NCBI RefSeq assembly: GCF_001422325.1
Contig: NZ_LMMR01000010.1
Location: 56,210 to 120,209, forward strand
Direction: 5' to 3'
Source: Leifsonia sp. Leaf264
GTDB taxonomy: Bacteria > Actinomycetota > Actinomycetes > Actinomycetales > Microbacteriaceae
DNA: 64,000 nucleotides
Made by a program: the position numbers and the translations under genes. Numbering within the stretch: position 1 is the first letter of the stretch; each line of letters begins with the position of its first letter. The notes under the pieces are model-generated. The model was given only the letters and a program-made list of their open reading frames with translations, was not told where the DNA came from and searched no databases. Positions 1 through 8,938 of this stretch are shown one piece after another.

Positions 1-1
1 C

Positions 2-394
2 CTCGGCATCGGCACGACGGGTCACATCGGATTCAACGAGCCGGGCTCGTCGCTCGCGTCGACCACGCGCTGGAAGACCCTCACCGAGCAGACCCGTCGC
101 GACAACGCCCGCTTCTTCGACTCCATCGACCAGGTGCCGACGCACTGCATCACGCAGGGTCTCGGCACCATCATGCGGGCGCGCCACCTGGTGCTGCTGG
201 CGTTCGGAGAAGGCAAGGCCGCGGCTGTCGCCGATGCCCTGGAGGGCCCGGTGACGGCCAGCCATCCCGGATCGGCCGTGCAGCTGCATCCTCACGTGAC
301 CGTCGTCATCGACGAGGCTGCGGCGTCGAAGCTCGGCAATGCCGACTACTACAGGCACGCGTGGGCCCAGCGGCCGGAGGGCGTACCGCTGTAG
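2..394 (+). CDS. nagB: Glucosamine-6-phosphate deaminase NagB (3' part, cut by window edge)
   Basis: Cytosolic enzyme converting glucosamine-6-phosphate to fructose-6-phosphate and ammonia, the last step of amino-sugar catabolism. Only the C-terminal 130 residues are visible. They contain the family active-site stretch GTTGHIGFNEPGSSL with its catalytic His, followed by TRWKTLT and the TQGLGTIMRA segment typical of the family. The start and N-terminal half lie before base 1. The gene converges on nagA, which codes for the preceding pathway step; about 90 bp separate the two stop codons, with no convincing terminator. Identification is firm although the gene is partial. Confidence 0.93.
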   Translation, partial: LGIGTTGHIGFNEPGSSLASTTRWKTLTEQTRRDNARFFDSIDQVPTHCITQGLGTIMRARHLVLLAFGEGKAAAVADALEGPVTASHPGSAVQLHPHVTVVIDEAAASKLGNADYYRHAWAQRPEGVPL

Positions 395-487
395 GGCGCG
401 GCCGGTGCGGCGCGGCGGGAAGTGCCCGTTCTCTGCGTGGGCTTCGGCCTCGGCCTGAGTTCGGGCCTCAGCGAGCGGGTGCGGCGG

Positions 488-1639
488 CTAGAGCGCCGCG
501 CCGTTCGCCCAGACCCGATCGACGGCGAAGGCCGCATCGAGCAGCACGGCGTCTGCAGCGTAGCCCTCGGCCAGCAGGCCGAGGTCGGCGTCGCGTCCGA
601 GCACGCGCGCCGGAGTGAGCGTGAGCGCCGTGACGGCGACGACGGGGTCGAGGCCGACGAGTTCGACGGCGTTCTTCAGCGCGACGTCCAGGGTGAGCGT
701 CGATCCGGCGATCGATCCGCCGTCGGTGAGCCTCGCCACGCCGTGGGTCACGGTCACGTCGAGTGAGCCCAGCTCGTAGTGGCCGTCGGCCGACCCGGCA
801 GCGGCCATCGCGTCGCTGATCAAGGCGATGCGCCCCGGTGCGGCGGTGAAGGCCAACGCCGCCACCTCGGGGCGCACGTGCACGCCGTCGAGGATGAGCT
901 CCAACGTCACGCGCTCGTCGCCGAAGGCCGCGACGAGAGGACCCGGCCGACGGTGGTGGATGCCGGGCAGTGCGTTGAAGGCGTGCGTCACGAGGGTCGC
1001 CCCGCGGTCGAAAGCGACCTGCGCCTGCTCGAACGTGGCAGCCGAGTGGCCGATGGCCACGACGACTCCGGCATCGACGAAGGCCTCGACGGCGTCGAGC
1101 CCTCCCGGCAGCTCGGGGGCGATGGTGACCTGGCGCAGGGTTCCGCGGGCGGCGGCGAGCAGCTCGGCGATGGTTGCGGCATCCGCCTCGATCAGCAGCT
1201 CGGGGTTGTGCGCGCCGCGGTGGGAGTCGGCGAGGAACGGCCCCTCCAGATGCGATCCGAGCACGAGCGGGTCGGACTCCGCGAGGTCGGCGATCACGGC
1301 GAGGCTGGTCGCCAGGGCGTCGACGGGGTTGGTCACGAGGCTGAGGACAGAGCGGGTCGTTCCGTGCGCCCGGTGCACGGCGAGAGCCGTGCGGATGTCG
1401 TCGGCGGTGTGGTCGAAGTCGGCTCCGCCTCCGCCGTGGCCGTGCAGGTCGATGAAGCCCGGCGTGAGCCAGCGGCCGGCGGCATCGGTGACGGCGGCCG
1501 CGGGGTCTGCGGCGGCGACGACGCGCCATCCGTCACCCGTGCCCGTTGCCGTGATGCGATCGGCGGATGCCGCGAGCCAGAAGTCGTCGACGGATCCGTC
1601 CGCGTCGAGCTTGCGGGCGCCGTGAACGATGATGCTCAC
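488..1639 (-). CDS. nagA: N-acetylglucosamine-6-phosphate deacetylase NagA
   Basis: Cytosolic amidohydrolase removing acetate from GlcNAc-6-phosphate to feed NagB. The 383-residue length is normal for the family. Visible metal and catalytic motifs in order: HGHGG near residue 60, SHLEGPF, the GHS and THAFNA histidines, DGVHV, and SDAM with the catalytic Asp. I take the GTG at 1639 as start because the homologous N-terminus (SIIVHGARKLD) begins there. It overlaps the stop of the upstream membrane gene by 4 nt (GTGA), implying translational coupling. A longer open frame upstream overlaps the DUF2568 gene and is not family-like. Confidence 0.93.
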   Translation of the reverse strand: MSIIVHGARKLDADGSVDDFWLAASADRITATGTGDGWRVVAAADPAAAVTDAAGRWLTPGFIDLHGHGGGGADFDHTADDIRTALAVHRAHGTTRSVLSLVTNPVDALATSLAVIADLAESDPLVLGSHLEGPFLADSHRGAHNPELLIEADAATIAELLAAARGTLRQVTIAPELPGGLDAVEAFVDAGVVVAIGHSAATFEQAQVAFDRGATLVTHAFNALPGIHHRRPGPLVAAFGDERVTLELILDGVHVRPEVAALAFTAAPGRIALISDAMAAAGSADGHYELGSLDVTVTHGVARLTDGGSIAGSTLTLDVALKNAVELVGLDPVVAVTALTLTPARVLGRDADLGLLAEGYAADAVLLDAAFAVDRVWANGAAL

Positions 1640-1995
1640 GCGAACTCCTTGCGGCCGCTGATGACGCCCGAGATCGTGGCGACGATGGCGAAGACAGCAG
1701 CCACGACGGGCTGGCCGAGGTCCCACCAGGCCAGGGCGGCCGCACCCATCACCAGGATCTCGACGATGGCCTTGCCGAAGGCGTCGATGTGGAAGACGGC
1801 CTTGGGGGAGCGGAACAGTCCCCAGAGCAGGATGGCGATGAGCGGTGCCCCGATGCCGATGACAGCGCCGGGCCACGGCAGCGGCCAGGCCGTGAAGCCC
1901 CAGATGCCGAGGGTGACGACGGCGAAGATCTCGAGCAGGAAACGGAGGATGTCGTTCGGGCTCACCCTGTACTGTTCTGGCGCTGCGTCATTCAC
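1636..1995 (-). CDS. YrdB/DUF2568-like small membrane protein
   Basis: A 119-residue integral membrane protein with about four hydrophobic segments. The LRFLLEIFAVVTLGIWGF start and LLWGLFRSPKA loop resemble the YrdB/DUF2568 family, whose function is unknown. It is probably co-transcribed with nagA, overlapping it by 4 nt. A plausible -10 (TAAACT on the minus strand) lies about 10 nt before the ATG. Nothing in the protein suggests a sugar-specific role; its place in the operon is the only hint. Confidence 0.75.
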   Translation of the reverse strand: MNDAAPEQYRVSPNDILRFLLEIFAVVTLGIWGFTAWPLPWPGAVIGIGAPLIAILLWGLFRSPKAVFHIDAFGKAIVEILVMGAAALAWWDLGQPVVAAVFAIVATISGVISGRKEFA

Positions 1996-2135
1996 TCGTC
2001 GAGTTTACCGTCACGGCCGGTAGCGGGTCGGAACGGCAGCGACCGTGGGGGCCGAGCTGCGCGCCCCCCTCGGCTTCGGCGGCGACGTCGTCGCTGCCTC
2101 TGCCAGCGGGGTTCGGTGGCGGCGGAGGCGGCGCG

Positions 2136-3017
2136 TCAGCGGAAGATGATCGTGCGGGCGCCGTCGCGCAGCACGCGACGCTCGGCGAACCACTTCACGG
2201 CCTGGCTGAGCGTGCGGCTCTCCTCGTCCTGGCCGATGGCGACGAGCTCCGCCGGGGACCGGGAGTGATCCACGCGGACGACGTTCTGCTCGATGATCGG
2301 TCCCTCGTCGAGGTCGCTGGTCACGAAGTGCGCCGTCGCTCCGATGAGCTTCACGCCCCTGGCGTGCGCCTGCTTGTAGGGATTCGCACCCTTGAAGCCG
2401 GGCAGGAAGGAATGGTGGATGTTGATGGCCATCCCCTCGAGCCGCTCGCACAGCTCGGGCGTGAGGATCTGCATGTAGCGCGCCAGCACGACGAGTTCGA
2501 TGTCGTGCTCGTCGACGGCCTGCAGCACCCGGTCCTCGAAGGCCGCCTTGGCTGCGGCATCCGTCACCGGAAGCGACTCGAACGGAACGTCGTAGAACCC
2601 GGCCAGGTCGCGCAGCGTGGAGTGGTTGGAGAGCACCAGCGGAATGTGAACCGGCAGCTGGCCGGCGCGCTGGCGGAAGAGCAGGTCGTTGACGCAGTGC
2701 GCCGCCGTGGAGGCGAGCACGAGGGTGCGCAGCGGTCGCCCGACGGTGTCGATGTGCGCCGCCATGCCGTAGCGCTCGATGACGGGCGCGAGGGCGGCCT
2801 CGAACTCGGCGCGGTCGGCGAGGGACTCCACCTGCAGGCGGATGAAGAAGCGCCCGGTGTCGGCGCTGGAGAACTGCTGGCTCTCGGTGATGTTGCCGCG
2901 CGCCGAGACTATTGCCCCGCTCACGGCGTGCACGATGCCCGGCTGGTCGGGGCAGCTGACCGTGATGACCCAGTGGTGGTGCGTTGACGGATGCGGCTCG
3001 GCGGCGTCGAAGTCCAT
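2136..3017 (-). CDS. purU: Formyltetrahydrofolate deformylase PurU
   Basis: Hydrolyses 10-formyl-THF to formate and THF, balancing the one-carbon pool. The 293-residue protein has an N-terminal ACT domain (WVITVSCPDQPGIVHAVSG, about residues 15-95). A formyltransferase domain follows, with the conserved LSNH and INIHHSFLPGFKGANPY segments and ATAHFV...DEGPII near the C-terminus. The -10 TAGCCT (3024-3029, minus strand) ends 6 nt before the ATG, so the mRNA is probably leaderless. It lies divergent to the MFS gene. A functional link to the ZTP-controlled glyA-folD at 15-17 kb is likely, since all three act on the same folate pool. Confidence 0.93.
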   Translation of the reverse strand: MDFDAAEPHPSTHHHWVITVSCPDQPGIVHAVSGAIVSARGNITESQQFSSADTGRFFIRLQVESLADRAEFEAALAPVIERYGMAAHIDTVGRPLRTLVLASTAAHCVNDLLFRQRAGQLPVHIPLVLSNHSTLRDLAGFYDVPFESLPVTDAAAKAAFEDRVLQAVDEHDIELVVLARYMQILTPELCERLEGMAINIHHSFLPGFKGANPYKQAHARGVKLIGATAHFVTSDLDEGPIIEQNVVRVDHSRSPAELVAIGQDEESRTLSQAVKWFAERRVLRDGARTIIFR

Positions 3018-3162
3018 CCGCTCAGGCTATCCCGTGGCACCCGCTCGGCTAGACTCGACGACGGTCGGTGTGATCAACCCGGCCCTGGGCGCGCACAACA
3101 GCGCGTAGTCGACCCGCAGTGCTCGCCGTGCGAGCCGCGGGGAACGCCTGTCGGAGACTGCC

Positions 3163-4410
3163 ATGTCCACGACCGATTCCGCTGCTCGCAGCAGCACCCC
3201 GACATTCCCCTGGCTCGGACTCATCGTCCTCGCCGTCGCCGTGTTCCTCTCGGTGACGGGGGAGATGCTGCCGACGGGCCTGCTGCCCGACATGAGCAGC
3301 GACCTCGGCGTCTCGGAGCCGCTCGTCGGACTGCTCGTCACGGTGTTCGCTTTCACCGTCGTGCTCACCAGTGCTCCCCTCACCGGGCTCACCCGGCGAC
3401 TGCCTCGGCACGCCCTCCTCGTCGCCGCCATCGTGGTGCTCGGGCTGGCGAACGTGCTCACGGCCCTCGCTCCGAACTACGGCTTCGTGGTGGCATCGCG
3501 CGTCGTCGGCGGCATGGCCCACGGCCTGTTCTGGGCCATCGTCGGCGCCTACGCCGGCCACCTGGTGCCGAAGGAGCAGATCGGGCGCGCCGTCTCGATC
3601 GCGCTCGGCGGCGGCACCCTGGCCTTCGTGTTCGGCGTGCCGCTCGGAACGGCCCTCGGCCACGCTGTCGGCTGGCGGCTCGCCTTCGGCATCGTCGCCG
3701 GGCTCACCCTGCTGAGCGCCGTGCTGGTGTGGCGGTTCCTGCCCGTCGTGCACCGCGTCGAACCCGGCGCGAACACGGCTGCGATCCCGGCCATCCGCGA
3801 TCGCGCGGTGATGGCCGTCGCCATCGTCTGCACCGTCACGGCGATCACGATGATCGGCCACTACGTGCTCTACACCTACATCGCCCCGTACTTCATCGAG
3901 GTCGTGGGCACGGATGCCGCCGCCATCAGCCCGCTGCTCTTCGTCGCCGGCGTCTCGGGACTCATCGGACTGGTGGTCGCCGGGGCCGTGTTCGGCAGGC
4001 ACCCGACCAGGGGCCTGCTCATCGCCCTCGGGGTCGTCGCGGTGTCGGTGTCGGCGCTCGGCGCCTTCGCCGGCAGCTGGATCCCGGCCCTCGTCGCCTT
4101 CATCGTGTGGAGCCTGGCGTTCGGCATGCTGCCGCCGCTGCTGCAGACGCGACTGCTGCATGCTGCATCCGCCCGCATCCGCGATGCCGCCAGCGCGTTC
4201 TACACGACGGCGTTCAACGTCGGCATCGGCGGGGGAGCGCTGCTCGGCGCCGTGCTCTACGACACCCTCGGCCTGGCGGCGCTGCCCTGGGTGTACGCCG
4301 GCATCGTGCTCGTCGCCTTCGTCGTCGTCGCCGTCACGTCCGGACGGCACCGCCCCATGGGGACCGACGCCCGCGAACCGCACGGGCCTCAGGCGACGAT
4401 CACCTCGTAG
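3163..4410 (+). CDS. MFS transporter (DHA1-type drug/sugar exporter)
   Basis: A 415-residue inner-membrane transporter with about twelve hydrophobic helices. The N-terminal half holds the GEMLPTGLLPDMSSDLGVSE motif and a short basic loop GLTRRLPRHALL corresponding to MFS motif A. The family includes arabinose/nucleoside and drug effluxers; the substrate cannot be told from sequence. The ATG at 3163 is preceded by GGAGACTGCC, a reasonable ribosome site, and a TAGACT -10 lies at 3050-3055. Its 3' end overlaps the convergent DeoR gene by 22 bp, so the two transcripts are antisense at their ends. Confidence 0.85.
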   Translation: MSTTDSAARSSTPTFPWLGLIVLAVAVFLSVTGEMLPTGLLPDMSSDLGVSEPLVGLLVTVFAFTVVLTSAPLTGLTRRLPRHALLVAAIVVLGLANVLTALAPNYGFVVASRVVGGMAHGLFWAIVGAYAGHLVPKEQIGRAVSIALGGGTLAFVFGVPLGTALGHAVGWRLAFGIVAGLTLLSAVLVWRFLPVVHRVEPGANTAAIPAIRDRAVMAVAIVCTVTAITMIGHYVLYTYIAPYFIEVVGTDAAAISPLLFVAGVSGLIGLVVAGAVFGRHPTRGLLIALGVVAVSVSALGAFAGSWIPALVAFIVWSLAFGMLPPLLQTRLLHAASARIRDAASAFYTTAFNVGIGGGALLGAVLYDTLGLAALPWVYAGIVLVAFVVVAVTSGRHRPMGTDAREPHGPQATITS

Positions 4411-5174
4411 CCGTTGTCGATCAGCTCCTCGCGCTGCCTGTCGGTGATGCCGCTGTCGGTGATGATGGTGCCGAACCTGGCGGCCGTGCCCATCGTGGCG
4501 AAGGCCTTCTTGCCGATCTTGCTCGAGTCGGCCACCACGACGGCCCGGGCGGCCCGGGTCGCCATCAGTGTGTTGACGTCGGCCTCGCGTTCGTCGTGGG
4601 TCATCGGTCCGAGCGACGGATGGATGGCGTTGACGCCGATGAAGGCGATGTCGAGCGATACCGACTCCAGCACGAGGTCGGAGTAGCCCCCGACGAGTTC
4701 GTAGGAGCGCGCGTGCAGCACGCCGCCGGTCACGACGATCTTGATCTGCGGGCGCATCGCCAGCTGAACCGCGATGTTGATGGCGTTGGTGACCACGGTG
4801 AGGCTCGCGTGCGGGCCGGGTTCGGCCAGGTCGGCACGGGCGCCGAGGGCGTTGGCGATGGCCGTCGCCGTGGTGCCGCCGCAGAGCCCGATCACGGACC
4901 CCTTCGGCACGATGGCGCTCGCCGCGGCAGCGATGCGCTGCTTCTGCTCTGCGCTCTGCTGGTGCTTGTAGCGCAACGGCAGGTCGTAGGCGACGGTGTG
5001 GCCGACGGCCCCTCCCCGGGTGCGGGTGAGCAGCTGGTTCTCGGCCAGGGTGTCGAGATCTCGTCGAGCCGTCGCCGGCGAGACGCCGAGGGTCGACACG
5101 ATGTCGTCGACGTCGACGTGACCGCTCTGCGCCAGCAGGTCGAGCACGGCGGTCAGACGTTCGGCGCGGTTCAC
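4389..5174 (-). CDS. DeoR-family sugar-responsive transcriptional regulator
   Basis: A 261-residue repressor-type protein. Residues 1-60 form a DeoR helix-turn-helix (VSTLGVSPATARRDLDTL); the rest is the phosphosugar-sensing domain (GLCGGTTATAIANAL, VTGGVLHARSYELVGG, VVADSSKIGKKAFA). The GTG at 5174 is chosen because the family N-terminus begins there; it overlaps the stop of the ROK kinase by 4 nt (GTGA), so the pair is translationally coupled. The neighbours suggest it senses a phosphorylated amino sugar or related hexose and may control the divergent ABC transporter. That role is inferred from context. Confidence 0.88.
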   Translation of the reverse strand: MNRAERLTAVLDLLAQSGHVDVDDIVSTLGVSPATARRDLDTLAENQLLTRTRGGAVGHTVAYDLPLRYKHQQSAEQKQRIAAAASAIVPKGSVIGLCGGTTATAIANALGARADLAEPGPHASLTVVTNAINIAVQLAMRPQIKIVVTGGVLHARSYELVGGYSDLVLESVSLDIAFIGVNAIHPSLGPMTHDEREADVNTLMATRAARAVVVADSSKIGKKAFATMGTAARFGTIITDSGITDRQREELIDNGYEVIVA

Positions 5175-6217
5175 GACTGCCCCCCGACCGCTCCGGATGC
5201 TGACCCCGATGCTGCAGCCCCTGCGGATGTTGCCTGATGACGGGCGATCGGGCGAGCGGATGCCGCTTGCGGGTCGACCAGGTCGCGGGCGCGCAGCGCG
5301 GCGCCGAGCAGCCCGGCATCCCCGCCGATCTGGGCCGGAAGCAGCAGGGGGCGTCGATGGAAGGTGAGCAGGGCGTCGAGGCGTTCGGCCAGCGGGGCGA
5401 AGAGGGCGTCGCCCGCCTGCGCGAGCCCGCCGCCGACGACGATGGCCTCGGGTGCCAGTAGGGCGACCACCTGGGCGAGTCCGAGGGCCAGACCGTCGAC
5501 GGCCTCGTCCCACACGGCCGCGGCGTGGGCGTCACCGGCGCGGGCGCGCTCGAGCACTGCGCGAGCGCCGTCGACCTGCTCCCCGCTGCGCTCGGCGTAG
5601 CGACGCACGATCGCACCGGCGGATGCGACGGCCTCCAAGTGTCCGCGACCTCCGCAGGGGCACGGTGGACCGCCCGGGAGGATGATCGAATGGCCGATCT
5701 CGCCGGCGTAGCCGCCGGCGACCTGCACCTGTCCGTCGACGAAGAAGGCGCCGGCTATGCCGGTTCCGACCACGAGCACGGCGACGTCACGGTGACCGCG
5801 CGCCGCTCCGAGCCTGAACTCGGCCTCGCCGGCTCCGCGCACGTCATGGCTGAAGGCGACGGGGAGTCCCAGCATCCGTTCCGCATCATCGCGGAAGGGC
5901 ACGTCGCGCCACCCGAGGTTGGTGGCGAGGACGCCGACGCCGGCGTCGTCGTCGACGAGGCCCGGCACCAGCAGGCCGGCGGCAACGGGCGTGATGCCGG
6001 GGAAGTCGAGGGCGTAGGACGCGGCGATCTCGCCGACATGGCGGAGCAGGGCGCCGGCCGGATCGTCGCCGTCCCGCGGGGTCGGGGTGCGACGCAGGCC
6101 GTGCACCAGACCCGTCGCGTCGATGATCGCCGACTTGGTGTCGGATCCGCCGACGTCGAACGCCAGGACGGCGGCGCCGCCGCCCAAGGCGGCCGGGGCT
6201 GTCAGCGCTTCGTGCAT
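5171..6217 (-). CDS. ROK-family sugar kinase
   Basis: A 348-residue cytosolic sugar kinase, probably phosphorylating a hexose or hexosamine delivered by the adjacent transporter. The N-terminal ATP-binding segment LAFDVGGSDTKSAIID and the ROK metal region CPCGGRGHLEAVAS are clear. There is no N-terminal helix-turn-helix, so it is an enzyme, not a ROK repressor. The third zinc-ligand Cys of the usual CxCGxxGCxE motif is His here. GGAGG sits 6 nt before the ATG at 6217, so this start is preferred over one two codons upstream. It leads an operon with the DeoR gene; the exact sugar is unknown. Confidence 0.9.
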   Translation of the reverse strand: MHEALTAPAALGGGAAVLAFDVGGSDTKSAIIDATGLVHGLRRTPTPRDGDDPAGALLRHVGEIAASYALDFPGITPVAAGLLVPGLVDDDAGVGVLATNLGWRDVPFRDDAERMLGLPVAFSHDVRGAGEAEFRLGAARGHRDVAVLVVGTGIAGAFFVDGQVQVAGGYAGEIGHSIILPGGPPCPCGGRGHLEAVASAGAIVRRYAERSGEQVDGARAVLERARAGDAHAAAVWDEAVDGLALGLAQVVALLAPEAIVVGGGLAQAGDALFAPLAERLDALLTFHRRPLLLPAQIGGDAGLLGAALRARDLVDPQAASARPIARHQATSAGAAASGSASGAVGGQS

Positions 6218-6291
6218 GGTCATCCTCCGCCGGTGCACGCGTCGTTTCGTGCAGTCTGCCAATGATCGCGGATGAGCGGAACTCCTGTCTA

Positions 6292-6311
6292 CCGATCAGT
6301 GTCACGATCGG
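6292..6311. promoter_or_regulatory. Candidate operator dyad between ROK kinase and sugar-binding protein genes
   Basis: Inverted repeat CCGATC-N8-GATCGG, 75-94 bp upstream of the ROK kinase ATG in the divergent 359-bp intergenic region (6218-6576). The position is right for a regulator of the kinase/DeoR operon. Which protein binds it is unknown. The rest of the region holds the transporter promoter and a long leader with no gene. Confidence 0.4.
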
Positions 6312-6342
6312 GGACGAGAGGTGTACGCGAAACCATGGTGTT

Positions 6343-6371
6343 TTGTTAGGACCGCTAATAAACTCTATGTA
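6343..6371 (+). promoter_or_regulatory. Promoter of the sugar ABC transporter with overlapping GTTAGGA operator
   Basis: TTGTTA (6343-6348), 17-bp spacer, TATGTA (6366-6371) make a plausible sigma-70-type promoter. Overlapping the -35 is GTTAGGA-C-CGCTAAT (6345-6359), an imperfect dyad. The same half-site GTTAGGA recurs in a better dyad before the GH20 hexosaminidase (14055-14069). The resulting leader would be about 200 nt; I see no recognisable riboswitch in it. Confidence 0.5.
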
Positions 6372-6576
6372 ACGAATGTGTGAACCCGTTGACCTCGCCG
6401 GGCAAAGAGGCCATAGTTTCGTCAACGGTGAATGAATCTGATCGTTTACCCGCAGTATCCGTCAAGAAGTGTCAGAAAGTTCGCACTTTCAGTGCTTCCA
6501 CGGCGTACGCACTGGGGCGTGCACGACATGCGCATCCGCAGTGCATCACCCCTTATCCAAGAGTGAGGAAGTACTG

Positions 6577-7830
6577 ATGAAGAAGTCCCTGCGCGTCGGT
6601 GCCGTGGTCGCGACAGCGGCCCTGGCCACCATGACGCTCGCCTCGTGCGGTTTCGGCAGCGGTTCGAGCGACGACTCCAGCGGATCGGCGACAACGCTGA
6701 ATCTGCTCGTCCCCAGCTATTCCGACAACACCCAGGGCCTCTGGGAGACCGTGATCGATGGCTTCGAGAAGAAGTACCCCGACATCACCGTCAAGCTCGA
6801 GGTGCAGTCGTGGGACAACCTCAACGACGTCGTGACCACGAAGATCCAGGCCGACCAGGCGCCGGACATTATGAACGGCGGGCCCTTCGCCGGCTTCGCC
6901 GCCGACGACCTGCTCTACCCGATCAAGGACGTGGTCTCGGCGGACACCCTCGCCGACTTCCAGGACTCCTTCGTGCAGGTGTCCTCCGTCGGTGACACCC
7001 AGTACGGCGCGCCCCTCATCGCCAGTGCCCGCGCCCTGTTCGTGAACAACGACCTGCTGAAGCAGGCCGGAGTCGCGACGCCCCCCACCACGTGGGACGA
7101 GCTGCTCGCCGACGCCAAGAAGATCTCGGCCCTCGGCGGCGGCGTCGCCGGCTACGGCATGCCGCTCGGCTCCGAGGAGGCCCAGGCCGAGAGTGCGGTC
7201 TGGTTCTACGGCGGAGGCGGAACCTTCGGCAACGCCGATGAGATCACCATCGACGGAGTCCCCGCCAACCTCGAAGCAGCCACCTTCATGCAGAAGATGA
7301 TCGACGAGGGCGCCACCCAGGCCGACGCCGGTTCGACCGACCGCAGCCCGCTCATGGACATCTTCGTGCAGGGCAAGGTCGGCATGCAGGTCGGCCTTCC
7401 GCCGACAGTCGGCCAGATCGCCGAGGGCAACCCCGACCTCGACTACTCGATCGTCCCCATCCCCACGAAGGACGGCTCGCCGTTCACCCTGGGCGTCGCC
7501 GACCACCTGATGGCCTTCAAGAACGACGGCAAGAAGCAGGACGCGATCACGAAGTTCCTCGACTACTACTACACGCCCGACGTCTACGTGCCGTGGGTGA
7601 AGACCGAGGGCTTCCTGCCCACCACGAAGTCCGGAGCCGAGGCCCTCGCCTCGGAGGCCGACCTCAAGCCGTTCCTCGACGTGCTGCCCGCAGCGCAGTT
7701 CTACCCGAACACCAACCCGAAGTGGGACGCCACCAACGCGGCGTTCAAGAGCACCATCGGCAAGCTCGCCCAGGGCGACGACCCCGAGGCCGTGCTCAAG
7801 GAGATCCAGGCCGCGGCAGACGCGGGCTAG
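6577..7830 (+). CDS. Sugar ABC transporter substrate-binding lipoprotein
   Basis: A 417-residue extracellular lipoprotein of the type-1 sugar-binding family that captures oligo- or amino-sugars for import. MKKSLRVGAVVATAALATMT is a signal peptide ending in the lipobox LASC near residue 22. The mature part has the usual pattern: LLVPSYSDNTQGLWETV, FEKKYPDITVKLEV, and MNGGPFAGFAADDLL. GTGAGGAA lies just before the ATG. Two permease genes follow, but no ATPase gene is present in the cluster. Neighbouring nagA, nagB, ROK kinase and hexosaminidase genes point to chito-oligosaccharide or GlcNAc uptake; this is inference. Confidence 0.92.
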   Translation: MKKSLRVGAVVATAALATMTLASCGFGSGSSDDSSGSATTLNLLVPSYSDNTQGLWETVIDGFEKKYPDITVKLEVQSWDNLNDVVTTKIQADQAPDIMNGGPFAGFAADDLLYPIKDVVSADTLADFQDSFVQVSSVGDTQYGAPLIASARALFVNNDLLKQAGVATPPTTWDELLADAKKISALGGGVAGYGMPLGSEEAQAESAVWFYGGGGTFGNADEITIDGVPANLEAATFMQKMIDEGATQADAGSTDRSPLMDIFVQGKVGMQVGLPPTVGQIAEGNPDLDYSIVPIPTKDGSPFTLGVADHLMAFKNDGKKQDAITKFLDYYYTPDVYVPWVKTEGFLPTTKSGAEALASEADLKPFLDVLPAAQFYPNTNPKWDATNAAFKSTIGKLAQGDDPEAVLKEIQAAADAG

Positions 7831-7847
7831 GCGACTCTCGCACAGTG

Positions 7848-7894
7848 GTGCGAGGCTGTGGGCCGGCGGCATCCGTCGACCCGCAGCCTCGCAC
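7848..7894 (+). terminator. Intercistronic hairpin between binding protein and permease genes
   Basis: GTGCGAGGCTG (7848-7858) pairs perfectly with CAGCCTCGCAC (7884-7894), without a U tract. In transporter operons such hairpins usually protect or partly terminate the binding-protein message so that it is made in excess over the permeases. It is followed by a short TTCCACCAG tandem repeat (7901-7922). Confidence 0.6.
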
Positions 7895-7978
7895 CATCCG
7901 TTCCACCAGTTCCACCAGTTCCGACAGGCCCCACGGGCACGGCATCGCTGATGCGGAAAGCATGGGTACGACACGACC

Positions 7979-8938
7979 ATGACGACACAGATCGACGAAT
8001 CGACGACGACGACGGATGCAGCCCCGCGCCGCGCTCGGCGAGCTCAGGGTGCCGGAGGGAGGGACATCCTGCACGCGCTCCCGTGGATCGCACCGGCCCT
8101 GCTGCTGATCTTCGGCATCGTGCTGTATCCGGCGGGCGTGATGTTCTTCAACTCCACGCGCGACATCTCCCTCAGCGGCATCGACAAGGGCTCGGTCGGC
8201 TTCGACAACTACATCGAGGTCTTCACCTTCGTCGACTTCTGGCCCATCATGGGACGCACCATCATCTGGGTTGTCACAGTGGTGGCGTTCACGGTCGTGA
8301 TCTCCCTCGGTCTCGCGCAGGTGCTCAACAAGGCCTTCCCAGGTCGGCAGCTCGTGCGCCTGGCCGTCATCATCCCCTGGGCGGCCAGCGTGGTCATGAC
8401 CACCCTCGTCGTCTACTACGGACTCGAACCGTACTTCGGCATCATCAACAAGTTCCTCGTCGACATCGGCCTCATCGACACGCCGCAGGGCTACGGCTGG
8501 ACCAAGAATCCGGAGACGGCCTTCATCTGGGCCATCATCGTGGCGATCTTCGTCTCCCTGCCGTTCACGACGTACACGATCCTCGCCGGCCTGCAGACTG
8601 TTCCGGCCGAAGCCCTCGAGGCCGCGAAGATGGACGGTGCCGGTGCCGGCCGCACCTATGTCAGCGTCATCCTGCCGCAACTGCGCGGAGCGATCTCCGT
8701 GGCCGTGCTCATCAACATCATCAACGTGTTCAACTCGTTGCCCATCCTCAAGACGATGACGGGCTCCATCCCCGGCTACGACGCCGACACCGTCATGACG
8801 CTGATCTTCAAGTACATCCAGAACCAGCACAAGATCGACGTGGCCAGTGCGCTCAGCGTCGTCGCCTTCCTCATCGTGCTGGTGATCGTGGCCGTCTACG
8901 TGAAGGTCGTCAAGCCTATGAAGGAGGTCGGAGAGTGA
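7979..8938 (+). CDS. Sugar ABC transporter permease, MalF type
   Basis: A 319-residue membrane subunit of a CUT1-type sugar importer. After a 30-residue polar N-terminus come six hydrophobic helices starting at LPWIAPALLLIFGIVLYPAG. The ATPase-contacting EAA loop is EALEAAKMDGAGAGRTYVSV, near residues 215-235. The family partner (MalG type) overlaps by 4 nt downstream. No strong ribosome site precedes the ATG; I keep it because the family N-terminus fits and no better in-frame start is evident. Confidence 0.9.
   Translation: MTTQIDESTTTTDAAPRRARRAQGAGGRDILHALPWIAPALLLIFGIVLYPAGVMFFNSTRDISLSGIDKGSVGFDNYIEVFTFVDFWPIMGRTIIWVVTVVAFTVVISLGLAQVLNKAFPGRQLVRLAVIIPWAASVVMTTLVVYYGLEPYFGIINKFLVDIGLIDTPQGYGWTKNPETAFIWAIIVAIFVSLPFTTYTILAGLQTVPAEALEAAKMDGAGAGRTYVSVILPQLRGAISVAVLINIINVFNSLPILKTMTGSIPGYDADTVMTLIFKYIQNQHKIDVASALSVVAFLIVLVIVAVYVKVVKPMKEVGE

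Noticed and set aside
3049..5616. 855-codon minus-strand open frame across the MFS and DeoR genes
   Set aside because: Low-complexity Arg/Asp/Gly composition and overlap with well-identified genes on both strands.
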